Below, in pieces: positions 23,601 through 36,300 of a stretch of DNA of 64,000 bases. The translations under genes were made by a program, and so were the position numbers. Source of the stretch: Physcomitrium patens (taxonomy: Eukaryota > Streptophyta > Bryopsida > Funariales > Funariaceae); NCBI RefSeq assembly GCF_000002425.4, contig NC_037266.1, positions 1,890,903-1,954,902 of the forward strand, in the 5' to 3' direction. The notes below the pieces were generated by a model. It was not told the DNA's origin. It did not search any database and saw only the letters and a program-made list of their open reading frames with translations. The stretch's first letter is position 1; each line of letters starts with the position of its first letter.

Positions 23601-26049
23601 GTACCTATGGCGCAGGTGATTACTTTCTACACGTAGTGTTGCAATCTATTTTTCTAAGCAATTGTATCTTTGTCGATTTGGCTGCGGTGTAAAGGTTCCT
23701 TATTTATCCTGACCGCAATGTAATCGAACTCTTGTCTTTGTTTTACCAGATTGGTGGAGTTGGTCTTGAAGGTGTTGTGTTGCCAAATGCAACTGTGAAA
23801 AAGGCACATCGAGTGTTCCAGGCAAATTGTTAGATCACTCTAAAGCTTTTTTGGTTGAATTGTTTTTGAGAAATGCAATGAGTCTGTAATTAAGGCTGGT
23901 TCCTGTGGATGTCCTTGGATCATAGCTGGCGCATTTGATTGTAATATTTTTAGATACCGCATCATTCTATGTAAGTTCTCTTTTACTGACATATTGTTTT
24001 GTGAAACTTCTAGGGTGGTTCTGTCGCTCATCTACATAATTTACTATCTATCGAGGCTAGTTCACAGGTACTTTTCATTTTGTGTGCATGAAAACTAAAC
24101 AATGACTATTAGATGATTAAATCTTTCGATCCTCTTTTGAGTCTTGTAATCCATACTGGCCTCGCTCGAATTTTTGTTTCCATGTCCTTAAGGATAACTT
24201 TCAGTTCCTGCTGATTGGGATAACTTCCCTTACTCTGTGGATGGCGTTGGTGCAACATGCTTCCAAGTCAGGAGTTCTTATATGAACGAACTTGAACTGT
24301 TCAGTTGTTATACCTCCAGATACCGAAGAGTCTGTGCTTGTCACAGGCTGGTAATGTACAATCGTTGGTTTGACATTGGAATCGTTGGTGCAGGTTTTAT
24401 ATGTAGGCGATCATATTTATGGAGATATCTTACGAAGCAAAAAAGAATTAGGTGATTTTATTTTATTTTATTCTTGAAACGACCATGTGACTGGTGATTT
24501 TAGAGGAGGTTGTGGAATTGGGATTTGCCTTGTAAATTTTGAAGCTCGAAGCACAGAAATCCCTTCTTACTCCAGAGTTTTCTGGTTTTACTGGATTAGA
24601 TATCAAGAACTTTAACTCCTTAGCAAATATATTTACAGGGTGGAGGACAATGCTTGTAGTGCCTGAGTTAGCAGCTGAGCTGGATGTACTTCATCAAACT
24701 ATGACCATCCGGAAGGTGAGTTTCGAACAATGTAACATGAACTTCTTACAGATTGAGGTTTTCGGTGTGCTATCATTAGGGTTCAAAGTGGTTTGCGCAG
24801 GCAGGTTATAGTAAGAGTTACTTGTACCAACGTGTAATTAGCACGAGTAAATGCCAGGACTATTCTGACTTCAGGAAATATCCGAGTTGCGCACACAACG
24901 AGATGACCTGGAAGATAGTTTGCTGCGTCTGGAATGGTGTCTCAGGTATTTTCTTAACAGCGGTTCTGCAGAGTATATTTCATTTGTCTTGTAGCGGGAT
25001 TTTCTAGCTCCTGCACAGTTTGTCTAATTGCCCATATTTTATTTGGAAATTCATTATTTTTTCGTGTCCATCCAATGAGGTCCATTGCATTTTTATCACA
25101 CTTTGTCATCTTGTACATTCGACCTTGCACTAGATGATTTATTTCTGATTTTAGGCAGGCACTGTGGAAATTTGCAGACATGAAAACCACACAGACGAGG
25201 ACCAACAAAGACTAGAGCAGGAAGTGGCACACTTACGAGTAAGTGCTCGTAAGATTTTGTTAGTTGAAACTACCGTTGCCTAAATTAGTAGCTGTTACTA
25301 CCGTTGCCTAGATTAGCTTGTGGCAACCAGAGCGTAATCATTTCACAACTGGAGATACACGACATGTTGTGTTATTACTGGTTTAGGATCCAATTTATGC
25401 ATGTCAAAAGAATTTATATGGTACCTGATGGTAGTGACATTAATGAAAAAGCTGTGTGGATGTGGTTTGAAGAAAGAGAATGCTATCGTGCGCGAACAAC
25501 ATCGTCAGGGCCAACGAGAATGTCATCACTTGGTACGCATCCTGTCAAGTGATTGAATGTCTTTTGCTTCAGTTTTCCAGATCAAGGTAACTGCCATCTC
25601 TATACCTTCCAAATGAGGCAAGTTAGTCACGATGCTGCTCTTGATGACAGTTTCACAAGACTTGGGGACAACTAATGAAGACAGGCTATCAAAATTCTCG
25701 GTTTTCGCACCAGGTTGGTAGAAAATCTCTTGGTTTTTCCTTCTCATGTATTTATTTCCCTCCTTTGATTTTTGAGGATGCCTATTACAGATATCCATTA
25801 CAGACACTCCCTGAAGTTTTACGACGTGTGATTCCCCAGAGAGTAGGCTCCAGCTTTGACAGCGAAGAAACTTGTCTGATGGTTTCAGATTCTTCATAGT
25901 CACTCCAGTTGTGTTGTCCTTTGCAGGTGGAGAGGTTTGCCTGCTTGTACACTAGCCATGTGACTAACTTATGCTATTATTCGCCGAACAAGAGTTATCG
26001 AACGACAGAAGACTTCATGCCACATGAGCTTCAAGGTGACCGGCGATGA
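20680..26049 (+). CDS. HAD-superfamily IMP/GMP-type purine 5'-nucleotidase
   Basis: Expected to dephosphorylate purine nucleoside monophosphates (NT5C2/5'-nucleotidase IG family). Exons: 20680-20998, 21400-21740, 22070-22147, 22399-22622, 22745-22837, 23002-23085, 23259-23375, 23510-23615, 23750-23821, 24014-24067, 24394-24451, 24639-24715, 24875-24945, 25178-25238, 25473-25532, 25651-25713, 25927-26049. Total 2001 nt, 666 aa, all in phase. HAD motif I is GFDMDYT (Asp186 nucleophile, Asp188); motif II is LFLVTNS (about 374-380); the late acidic motif is GDHIYGD (501-507). Conserved family segments include WGQLMKTGYQNSRF and FACLYTSHVTNL. The Ser/Arg-rich N terminus (MNFLRFSSASSASAG) suggests an organelle transit peptide, unlike the animal cytosolic enzyme. 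The intron after exon 9 has a GC donor. The acceptors of exons 14-16 were chosen by phase and family similarity and are the least certain. Confidence 0.9.
23822..24013 (+). other. GC-AG intron in the 5'-nucleotidase gene
   Basis: Exon 9 ends RVFQ at CAG followed by gcaaat, and exon 10 begins GGSVAHLHNLL after cttctag. No GT donor nearby restores the frame or the conserved QGGSVAHLHN junction, so a GC donor is the simplest reading. Confidence 0.8.
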
Positions 26050-28654
26050 GGTTTGTGCAATGTATCAAGTTCTATTTCGCTTCATACCTGTTCCGAATAC
26101 CTTTTCAAAGATTAACAGTCTGTGTGATCAGTCATTCGCTGTAAGCGTTATACCTTTAAATGTGTACGTTTTTTTAATGCTATTCTCACAACTTCTTTCT
26201 TCGAGTTACATCAGGGTTCAACCGCTGCAATAAATGCGATTGCAAATGGCAATCTTGTCATTGAGAGTGTATGTTCTTGACGCCATAAATGGTCTGTCTA
26301 CTGCAATATATATATACATTCTCTGCAATTTTGTTATAAGATTGCACTATTTACTGAATATGCATTTGCCGACCATAATCCTGAAGATATTTGTCCTCAG
26401 TACACTTTACAAATATGTGTTTACTGTACAAAAATGTAACTGTGATGGTCAACGCACTGGATGGCAGCGGATTTATACAAATCAACAAACCTTCTTCGTG
26501 GGAAACCTTGACTTGGGAACACGTGGCAGCTTATTTTTGGTTCAAAATTCTTGAGAAATGGTATCCATATCTATCTTCAATGTTGTTTTGAGGGTTTTTA
26601 ATTCTTCAGTGCCCAAGATCTCAAAATGTGGTTGTTTACTGTGTTTTTTTCCCCTTTTGTCCATTTTTTTGTCCATGTTTCTTCGCTGAATTACAACTTC
26701 ATTAAATATAATTTTTTTTCTAGTACATCACTTTTTTTCTAAAAAATTAACAACCGAATAAATTTAGTTAGTAGTTCTTTCTGAAGTAAAACAAACCAAT
26801 TGTACTTGTTTTATTGTTAGTCTGATGTTTTTGGAAAGATTTCAATAAACCAAAAACATGTGAATTCAATAGGCACAAAAAGATACCAGAATTCTATTAC
26901 ATTTTGCTTTACAAATCTTGAAATATTTGGGATCTTTAAGTTGGAATTTATTTATTCTTATATTAATTAAATTCATAAACTTCTTCTTTGAGGCGTAAAT
27001 GCTCAAACATGATGCAAATTCAGAACTTATTTATTTAAAAGAATTCCACAAATTTTATTACAATTCTCATAAAAATAAAAATAAAAACATTGATTCCTTA
27101 GTTTCATGAGGTTGAGTAATTTATTTTTTTCCAATTTTGATGTGTATGCAAAAAGACAAAAGAATTCACATCACCAATGATGGTTTTCATACCCAACTGT
27201 TCCGTAACTTATGCATTTCAAGTGATCACATTTGTTTACATCACATACTATTCTTATGTCTTCCACTTGCACAACACCCACTGACTAAAAATTTGTGAAA
27301 GTCTGATCCATATCAAGTTTAGGCATTTAGGTCTTACTTTATAGTGTTGCTAGAGTTTCATGTTCATCAATATAAATGGCGTCTGTGTGAAATCCTTGGA
27401 TCCCACATGTTATAATTCTGATAGGTGAGAAACTTTTTTTTTTAGAATTAGAAAAAACGAAACATACATATATAGATTCTAACATGATACCTATACTTGT
27501 GTGTTAGTGTTGTTACAACCAAGACAATGAAAACACTAGATAAGAGGAAAGGGCGAGACCCAAGTATCATTGGATGAAATATTTATACACGCACATATTT
27601 TTTAATCCATAAAAGGATGGGAAAGATAAAATAATAACAGAAGAAGTGAATGGATGGATGTAAAGGTAGTCCCTGCAAACAGATGAATGTGTTGAAGGAT
27701 GATAATAATCAACATCCATATTCATTCATCGGCCTCGAAGGAGACGCAAGCCAAAAGGGAGTTTTCCCGTCCCAGTTTCGTCGGAGAAAGATCGTTTGAA
27801 AAGCGCACGTCCAGTCGACGTGGACGAGAGGAGGCATCCGGGCGAGCCATAGCCAAAAGGAACCGGGGGGGGTGGAGAGAAAAGCGAGCGATCCAGCTCC
27901 TCCCGGTCTGACATGCCGGTGACATCCGTCGTTGCCAGGAGAGGATGGAGAATGGAGAACGTAGATGGAGATGCGCCGGTGCGTGCATGGACTAGGAACC
28001 TCGGCAGCTGCACTGTATGCACACCCCGCACGCCGCTGGAGCCCCATTTGCAACATGCTCATGACAGGGGGAGTTTTATTTTAGGTGGTGCGGCGCTGTT
28101 TTCGGCACCGGGAGATAAGCAAAGACGCCCCCCACCTTCTCCCCTTAATGCCGGATGATGGGAGGATTGCGAGAGTGCCGGTGGTTGATGTGATTGCTTC
28201 ATTACTTGTCGTCCCCTCCTCCTACATTTCCTCCTCTGCCCATGTCGTGCTGTGTGGCCACCACCGCAACTTGCATCCTACAGCAGCGTACTTGGAACCG
28301 GATCTTTGAGGGTGGCTTAGTAACAGCAGCCTCGTGCCGCAACCGCATCCGGGTTGTCGTAGCGACCGAGTTGGAGGGGTGGCGGAGTTGGAGTTTTGGT
28401 TAATCTGTGCGAGTCTCGGTGGGATGAAGGAGTAGCTTGAGCGTTTTGATAGTATGTAGCTTGTTGGTTCAGTAGTTGATGCGTTAGTTTAGTTGATACA
28501 AGTGCGGGGGTTTGTTGTCTAGGATTTCTTGGTTAAGTTTTTTGCAGGGAAGTCCGCATTGTAGGTAGGAGGTGACGGACGGAGTGTGGTTGAGTTAGAG
28601 AGTAGAGGATGTGTGTGGAGCTTCTGTGAGGTTTAGACGCGCGTTGAGAGTACA
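26050..28654. other. Spacer: 3' UTR, AT-rich DNA, then promoter and leader of the NPH3-like gene
   Basis: 26050-26600 probably holds the nucleotidase 3' UTR. 26600-27700 is AT-rich with no recognisable gene. From about 27720 composition shifts to GC-richer DNA leading into the NPH3-like gene. The open frames on both strands there (27.7-28.4 kb) overlap each other and look like composition effects, so I call this promoter plus 5' UTR. Confidence 0.5.
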
Positions 28655-31600
28655 ATGCCGCCGATTCCGAAATCGAATGCCATGGAGGAGCAGGAGCAGG
28701 AGCGTAGATGGCTGGATCGCAATGCTTCGAGTAATTTCATCGACATTGACATCAGTTTAGATGCAGTGTCCAGCAAGCGCGATGGAAGGCGATCCTCATT
28801 ATCTAGTCGACCGAGTGCCAATGGGTCGGGGAATGAAAATTCTTGGTATGCACGGATTCCTTTCTGCGCTTCTGAATTCATACAACTAGGGGTGCATTGG
28901 ATTTACCTTAGCTGCGTCGATGAATTGGAATTTTGTAAGGTGAAGATGGAGGATCTGAACTTTTGAACCTTCCGTGTGAGACTTCCACGGAGATTTGGAA
29001 TGGCGCCTTGCGAGGAATTTGAAATGTGGTGAGGGTGGGGCACGAAGACGTGATTGAAGTGTTTCCTATGTAGTCGCTTCTTTTATGCTACCTTCTAAAC
29101 ATATTATTCTGTATCTTCTTCTTTGGCAGGGCTGAGGGTAATGAGTTGCAGAGTTATCTTCATGTCGAAATCGGGGATCGGAGCTTTTATCTGCCCAAGG
29201 TTCACGAAGAACACCTACCGTTTTCTGTTTTCCTTTTTCTTTTTTGTTTGTTTGTCTGTTTTCTTTGTTTTGTTTTTTTTCTTCTTCCTCTGTTTATCTT
29301 ATTCTATTTCTGTGTTTTGTTTTACTTTATATCTCGATTGGGTCACTTGAATATTTTCTAACTTCAGTTTAGGTATCGCGTTCACTAATGTTGCTTCGGT
29401 TTTTCTGGATACCTTGCTGCAGTCTCCTCTTATTACCACGAGCGGAACGCTTCATCGCATGGTACTCGAGCTCCGCGGAGCCAACAAGGATCGAGTATCC
29501 CTCAAGGACATACCAGGAGGCGCCGAAGCATTTGAAAATGTGGTCAGGTTTATGCACGGCCAGAATGTCCCAATTACTTCCGTCAATGTGGCTTCCCTTC
29601 GTTGCGCGGCGGACTTTTTGGAGATAAACGATGTCTTAGGGGAGGGGGGCTTGGTTGCGACGACAGAGAACTACTTGAATCACGTTGTGTTAGGTTCTTG
29701 GAAAGACTCAATTAACGTGCTGCGCTCGTGCTCGGACCTTGAGCCATGGGCAGAGGAGCTTGAGATTGTGCGTAGGTGTAGTGAGTCCGTTGCGTGGAAG
29801 GCGAGTACTGATCCACACGGTCTTCGGTGGTCGTATACCAAATCTACGGGTAGCAGGGACGCCCCTCGCGGTTGGTGGTTCGACGACGTTTGTACCCTCT
29901 ACATTGACATGTTCAGCAAGGTGATCAATGCTGTCGTTGCGAAGGGTATGGACTATACCATGGTGGCCGCGGCAATAGTGCAATATGCTGAGAAATGGCT
30001 GGGGTTGAAGGAGGCCCAGCAACCGGGACAAGAGGAATCTCCGAAACTTCAATGGCAATCGCATTGCAGCGTTGCTGCATTTGCGGGGTTCAGTCAGGAC
30101 GTTGCAAGTAAAGCGCAGATGAAGAAAAGAGCAATTTTTCAAGGGATTGTGAAGCTCATTCCTTCGCAACCAGACTCTGTTTCCTGCAAATTTCTGCTCA
30201 AGCTGTTACGGACTGCTTGCGCAGTGAACGCAGGTCCTATGTTCAAGGCAGATCTGGTGAAGAGAATCGGCACGCAGCTCGAGAATGTCTCTGTGGCCGA
30301 GCTCCTCATCCCTGCCTACAACGCTTCCAGTGATGCTATGTATGATGTTGATGTGGTATATCAAATCGTCCAGTGTTATCTCCAAGAGCAATCCTTCGAG
30401 AGCCCCCCCATGAGCCCCACGAGTAGTGCTGGAAATTCAATTACGTCAAGTGTGACGTCCGGTACAGTTACTTCCAGTTTGTCCAGTGTGATCACCTCTT
30501 CTAACGGTCGAAGCGTTTCGGGATCCAGTAGCAGTGACAGCAGCGTCACTGACACCAGCAGCGTTGGCGGGAGAAGCAGCGTCTCACGTACAAGCATTTC
30601 AAGCTCAGGCTCAAGCATATCTGGCTCAAGCATTACTGGTTCAAGCGTTTCAGGCTCCAGCATTTCAGGCTCCAGCGTTTCAGGCTCCAGCGTTTCAGGT
30701 TCGAGTATTTCAGGCACGAGTTTTTCAGACTCTAGTATCTCGGGTACAAGTGCTTCAGGATCAAGCATTTCAGGGTACAGTGTGACTGGGTCGAGCATCA
30801 CGATCACAAGCGTCTCGGGTAGCGGCACCTCGCTTTCCCGCACCACATCGAGCATCAGCGATACCTCATCTTCCAGTGATGAAAGCACCTCAACGAAGAC
30901 GAAAAGTGAGGAAAGTGAGAAGCTTGACAGCATGTTTGAATCCAAAAAGTTCTTCTCCACGGAAGGGCCTACCAGGAGACCACAGCTTCCTCCCACGTCG
31001 GCAAATCTCAAGGTCTCGCAGGTCTTGGAAGTTTATTTGGAGGAAGTAGCGAAAGACCCTAGCATTCCTCTTGGGAAGTTTGTGGCACTTGCAGACTTGT
31101 TCATTGAATTTCCTCGAGTGTCGGATGATTGCGTCTACTCAGCAATTGACACCTTTCTCAGGGTACTCACCTACATTATACAATGTCGCTATCGTCGCAA
31201 ATCCCTTCGACATTGGTTTGGGAATTCATGTGTTAATAGTTTGACATGTTCGAATAGGATTGCTGACATTTTTGTGCTGGCGTGTGCAGTCACACCCAAG
31301 CCTGAATGACCTCGAGCGTCGGAAGCTCTGCAAGGTGATGGATATTCAAGCTCTGTCCCTAAATGCATGCATGCATGCTGCTTCGAACGAGCGTCTCCCA
31401 CTGCGAGTGGTTGTGCAGATTCTCTTTGCTGAGCAGGTTAAATTGCGAAATGCTATCACAGCCACAGCCGTAATCAACGGAAAACGCGTGGATAGCATTC
31501 CTCCTAGGTTCTCCTCCTCCTCCTCTTCCTCTTCCTCCTCCACTTCCACTGCTGGAGACTCTTATTCTGAATCCAGCAGCTCGGATCCGCTCTCCAGCTC

Positions 31601-33381
31601 TACTGCTTCCACGGACACATCCACCACCAGTCTTTCAACCTCAAGTGCCTCCAGTGCTTCCAGCGCATATAGTCTGTCTATACATAGCGTGCAGAGCGTT
31701 CACAGTGTGGCTCCTAGCGTGGCCCCTAGTGTCGCCCCTAGTGCTGTTCCTAGTGTTGTGAGCTCGGTCATGCCAGGGGGTTTGTCAGTTAAAGACACTT
31801 TGCGCGGCGCTCTCTCCGAAATTGAGTTGTTGCGACAGGCTGTGCAAGAGATTGAGTTTGTAAAGTCTCGTCTTGGTTTCATGGATGTTCTCCAGCAGGA
31901 AATGGAGAATATGAATCGGAAATTTTTAGATCTGGCGCACGATTACAGTGGGATGACTCATCAGGTAATGCACGATGTACGTTTCTTCTCTCTCAACCTA
32001 GCAAAGTGTTTCTGGACTTGCTGCCCAGGAAGAGCATGAAATTTGATCGGAAATCGTGCGGGTTGATCAGGTGGAGGAGTTGACGAAAGCTTCCAAGCAT
32101 AAAAGTGGATGGACCTCCGGATGGAAGAAAATGTCAAAGCCATTTTCGTCAAAGGAAACACCTGACCTGCAAAAGGGTTACAATCACACCTTAGTCTCGG
32201 AGAAACACTTGAAGGCTGCTGTGGACACCATTCCTTTGTATCCTCACATGAACATGGTGCAGAATTCTGCAGATGTCCAGCTTCCTCAAAATCCCAGGAC
32301 GCCAACCATGCAACCTCTGCTTCAAACCCCCAGGATGCCAGTCGTGCCACCTCTCCTTCAAACCCCCAGAACGCCAGCGGTGCAACCTCGTCTTCAAAAC
32401 CCCAGGACGTCAGCCGGACAATTGGTCCATCAAAACTCTAGGGCGCCAGTACAACCGCTCCTTCAAACCCCTAGAACGACAGTTCAAGCAGGCAAGGTCA
32501 GCCCAGCTGAAACACCCAGATCGAATGCAGGGTCTAACAGAATTCCGGAAGCCAAGGTGGACGGTAAGGTGATTGTCTTGCCGAAGGCCGAATCTTCGAA
32601 GGGGGAACCCGTTCCGCAAGTCCAGACTGCTCCAGAAGGACTTCTCAAGGTCATCGGGATTTTAGATCAAGCTAATTCGAAGGATAAGCCACTGCAGGGT
32701 CAGAGCGTGGCCTATAGTGTTTCTTCCTCGAAAGCTGAGAAGTCCACACCTTCTGAATCTTCAGAGGTTCAGAAAGATAACAGTTCTTTCCATCAGCAGA
32801 GGAAGCCCAGAAATCCCGACCTCCGACTTGGACATCAGTCTCGTAGCCAGCATCGAGCTTCTACTCCGCCACCTGACTCTCATCATGGCCGCCGTTCCGT
32901 CAAGGATTCCGACACTGTCTCCGTTTCTAGCGATCTTTCTCATTCCAGCACCCGTAGCAACCCACGCCATCGACATCGAAACACGAGCTCTGGTAATCGC
33001 CACCATCACAGAGACGGTTCCGAGGATCCTAACAGTCACCGAGGGAGCTCTCACGGTCGCAGCGGACACGGATCTCACCACCGGCACAGAGATGTCTCCT
33101 CGGAGCACCGCAGCAGCAGCCATCACAGGGACCGGAGTCCAGACGATCACCATGGCCGTAGCCACCACAGTCCGCATCACCATCACAGCAAAGATCCCCC
33201 ACGTCAATCCCTCTCAGGCAGCCACAAGCACAGCTCTGACCACCACTCTGGCCACCACCGCAAGCCGCATCGCAGAAGTCATCAAAAGCACCACCACAGG
33301 AAAGATTATGATTCTGGGTCGAGCTACAGCAATGACTCTGTATCAAGGCCAACGAGGAATCGGCGGCATTCTGGAGTGTAA
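28655..33381 (+). CDS. BTB/NPH3-family protein with expanded repeats
   Basis: Plant-specific NPH3/RPT2 family, members of which act as signalling scaffolds with phototropins or as CUL3 ubiquitin-ligase adaptors. Exons: 28655-28845, 29130-29199, 29423-31162, 31290-31964, 32071-33381, all in phase; 3987 nt, 1328 aa, about twice the usual 570-750. A BTB domain spans about residues 70-180. The NPH3 domain starts near GWWFDDVCTLYID (about 237). Its second half runs from KVSQVLEVYLEEVAKDPSIP to the hallmark ACMHAASNERLPLRVVVQIL and EQVKLR. Between the two halves is a Ser-rich insert of about 175 residues built on SGSS(I/V) repeats. After the domain come poly-Ser, a SVAP repeat, a short coiled-coil segment (EIELLRQAVQEIEFVKSRL), tandem LQTPRTP-type repeats and a His/Arg/Ser-rich tail. 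The last splice acceptor (32070) was chosen by phase. Whether it works in phototropin signalling is not shown. Confidence 0.88.
30600..30830 (+). repeat. Coding 15-bp minisatellite (SGSS[IV] repeat)
   Basis: Units close to GTTTCAGGCTCCAGC recur in tandem, each coding five residues (VSGSS or ISGSS), with variants at the edges. The repeat preserves frame and lies in the variable loop that separates the two halves of the NPH3 domain. Confidence 0.9.
31509..31760 (+). repeat. Coding poly-Ser and SVAP tandem repeats
   Basis: A (TCC)n-like run codes ten consecutive Ser at about 31511-31540. A 12-bp repeat coding SVAP occurs three times at about 31706-31743 and is followed by divergent copies (SAVP, SVVS). 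Both are inside exon 4 of the NPH3-like gene. Confidence 0.85.
32280..32500 (+). repeat. Coding tandem repeat, LLQTPRTP type
   Basis: About six diverged units of 13-14 residues (39-42 bp) centred on LLQTPRTP, LQNPRTS and HQNSRAP lie in tandem in exon 5. Thr-Pro motifs could be proline-directed kinase sites; that is inference. Confidence 0.8.
32980..33320 (+). other. His/Arg/Ser-rich C-terminal coding segment
   Basis: The last part of the NPH3-like protein is packed with HH, HHR, SHH and HRS motifs. Such His-rich tails can bind metal or target nuclear speckles in other proteins; no function is shown here. Other frames are open across this segment because of CAC/CAT repetition. Confidence 0.8.
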
Positions 33382-36300
33382 ATTGATTGTCCTCTAGATT
33401 TTTTCTCACCATTGGTGTAAAATTTTATTTTATTCGATGATGCCTTGTTCAATTCCAGCGCGTGGGTCACCTGGGACATCAAGAATTCCAGTATTTTGAA
33501 ACAAGTCCATGGGATTTTCGGATCATTCTGTGTAGGAATGAGCTGCGAGTAGTCACTTTTGCCAAGCTTTCTCATTTCTAGGAACCAAGGAATGGAGGCT
33601 TAGTTGAGATTCACTCGAGCATGAAGAGGGTATGAAGTTCAGAGTTGTTGATTATCCTCAACTCAGTGATAATGTACAGTACTCGGGTATCTGTTATACC
33701 TAGCTTGTTCATCAACGATTGTCCTCCCGTTGTGAGAAGTTGAGTTACCACGTCAGTTCTCGAGGTTTTTCCAGCAACCTTCGCAAATTCGGCCTGAACC
33801 TGGTTAACCGTGTTCTAATTGCGCAATTTTTGCAGCTTTCGACGGTAAGTGTAGAAGACGTCAACTTCTGTGCGACATTTTTGTGAAGAACAAATTGAAG
33901 AGAAGACCTTGAATGTATACTGAGTTGTTTACATATCTCAATTCAAAACAATCCATTGATCACGTGATTTGAATTTCAGGGAACCATGATTTGAGTCTCT
34001 TCTCTCTTTCTTGACTTTTCTTCTGTTGATGTGTGTGCGTGTGTGGATGGCTGGATTTGAGGAATTTTTGTTTGTAGGGATTTTGGTTTCTTTTAATATT
34101 GCGTGGGAAAGCATGCATGGTAGTGCCATTGGTGATTGGAATAAGAATTGAAGATACTCTATTTGATGGTTCTATTAACTAGTTATAGTAAATTGGCATA
34201 CTTAGAAACAAACACTTCAACAGTGACGGAAATGTGAAAATCTGGAACTGAACATGAATAACCTACTAAAATTTACAAGTGAAATTTCTGTTGCACTACT
34301 TTGAGCAGCAAGTTCATAAATTGCATATTGATGGAAGAAATTCTGAAAGTGACATTCTGGAATTGAAATAGAAATAAAGTACTATTGCATGATTATGAAC
34401 TACTATGGCACCACATTCTATAATCCTTGGCATTAGTTTTACTTGATTCAAAATTCCAATGGCATTGTATTCTAAAGTCAGTCCTTGGCATTGGTTTTAC
34501 TTGATTCAAAATTCCAATGGCATTGTATTCTAAAGTCCTTGGCATTGATTCCTTTTTTGATTTGTGTATACATCCAAAATCTCATATACAATTTAGTAGA
34601 CATTGATAGCTCTAATTTCATACAAGTTATATTCATGCTCCAAGATATCATTGCATATGATTGTGAAACACAAACCATTAAACTAACATATAAGTAGCTC
34701 AAAATTTCAACATAATTTTTTTACATTTGTTACATAGATGTTATATCAATTGTTGATTTTTGATATTGTATTGGTATTAAAAATATTGGTAGATAAGTCT
34801 GATGTAATGTTGTTGAAGATACTTTGAAGTAGAATTTATTATAATTGAGCAACCATAATATATAGAAGTTTGATAGAACAATCTTGGAGAAAATTTGTGT
34901 TGACTTAGGTATAGAGTTGTGGTTTGGTTACATACATTCTAAAGTAGATTTTTAGATAGATTTAATTTGTTACAACCACCACCTTAAAATTCAAAACCTC
35001 ATATAACTTTAAAACACAATAGAAATGTATTCTAAATATATATATATATATATATATATATTAAAGCATCCAAAATCTCACATTTAGTTTGGTGTAGATA
35101 TAAGAAAATTATTTTATTTAAATTTATTTATAAATAAAGAATTAATCAAGGATCTTCTTTTTTTTAATAAATATTTTTTTATTACTAGTATAAATATTTT
35201 AATTGGCAAGAAACAAGTTTACCTTCTAGTATATCAAGTGATTATAGAGCAATTAGCTAGGAATAATTGAAACATACAATTGGCTAATTCAATTAGTCCA
35301 AGAAATGTGTAGATGTATAGATGCGCACAACTAATGTTCTATTATAAAGTTGTTAGTTTTTTATAAAATGTAGCAATATAGTAGATTAAATTGGATATGA
35401 AATATAAAGAATTAATAGTAATTAAAAATGAATTAAAAGACTGTATGTCCATAAGAAATAAACAACAGTATTTTAATTAGAAGATAGTACCAAAAAAGTG
35501 CTTTGTAAATTTTTATTTCTTTATTAAGTTTTTCATTAAATTATTTTGAATATTATTTATTTATTTTTATGGATAATATTTAATAATAAATATATTATTA
35601 ATTTTAAAATAATTAATATATACATGACCAATATAGCAAATAAAACAAAATAGATTATAACATATTATTAAGTATGCAAATTTATAAAAATATAGTTGCA
35701 TAGTAGAAGGTGATTGGAACATATACAACACTCAATACATAAATTTTCTAATTGCAAAAGAAGAAATTCAATTTTAGATTACAATTTTTTTTTACATAAT
35801 TTTTTATTATAATTTATTTTGATTATATTATTATATACTATAAGTATATATATATATATATACTTTTTATAAGATAATTACAAAGACATTATTAATTTTA
35901 AAAAAAAAATCAAAACAATTCTACAAAAAAATCACACTTAATATGTACATGTATCTAGATACAATTTTCAAAAAATTAATAGTGTTCTATGGCTTTTATT
36001 TTAGCTTGCATTCTATAGCTGTCCTCAATGCTCTTGAGATTTTGCCATCATTGACACTGTTTATTTTATACAAAACTTCTTCAAGCTTGCTACAATTCTT
36101 GAACCCATCCAATTGGAATTAGTATAAGTTTTCACCTAGCACACATTCCACTCTTTCTTTCATCAAAAAAATTAGTAACAACTTTAAATTTTTTTCGAAA
36201 TAGACGATGTGTTAAGGCAACAGTGTCAATGTTGGCTATTTGTTTATTGGCCATTACACGTTCCCAATGGCTTAGAACGTTATTGAAAGGGAACAATTAT

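Noticed and set aside
27709-28309. Several overlapping 70-117 codon open frames on both strands before the NPH3-like gene
   Set aside because: They overlap each other in a GC-richer leader region, show no family motif and have no splice support.
29123-29361. Phe/Leu-rich open frames suggesting membrane segments
   Set aside because: They run from the short exon 2 of the NPH3-like gene into the T-rich intron; the hydrophobicity is from intronic TTT and CTT.
30376-31011. A 211-codon antisense open frame over the Ser-rich NPH3 insert
   Set aside because: It mirrors the 15-bp minisatellite (Glu/Leu/Pro repeats). The sense frame is part of a conserved NPH3 protein.
32717-33412. Long alternative frames on both strands across the His-rich tail
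   Set aside because: They arise from CAC/CAT and AGC codon repetition; the sense frame continues the NPH3-like exon.
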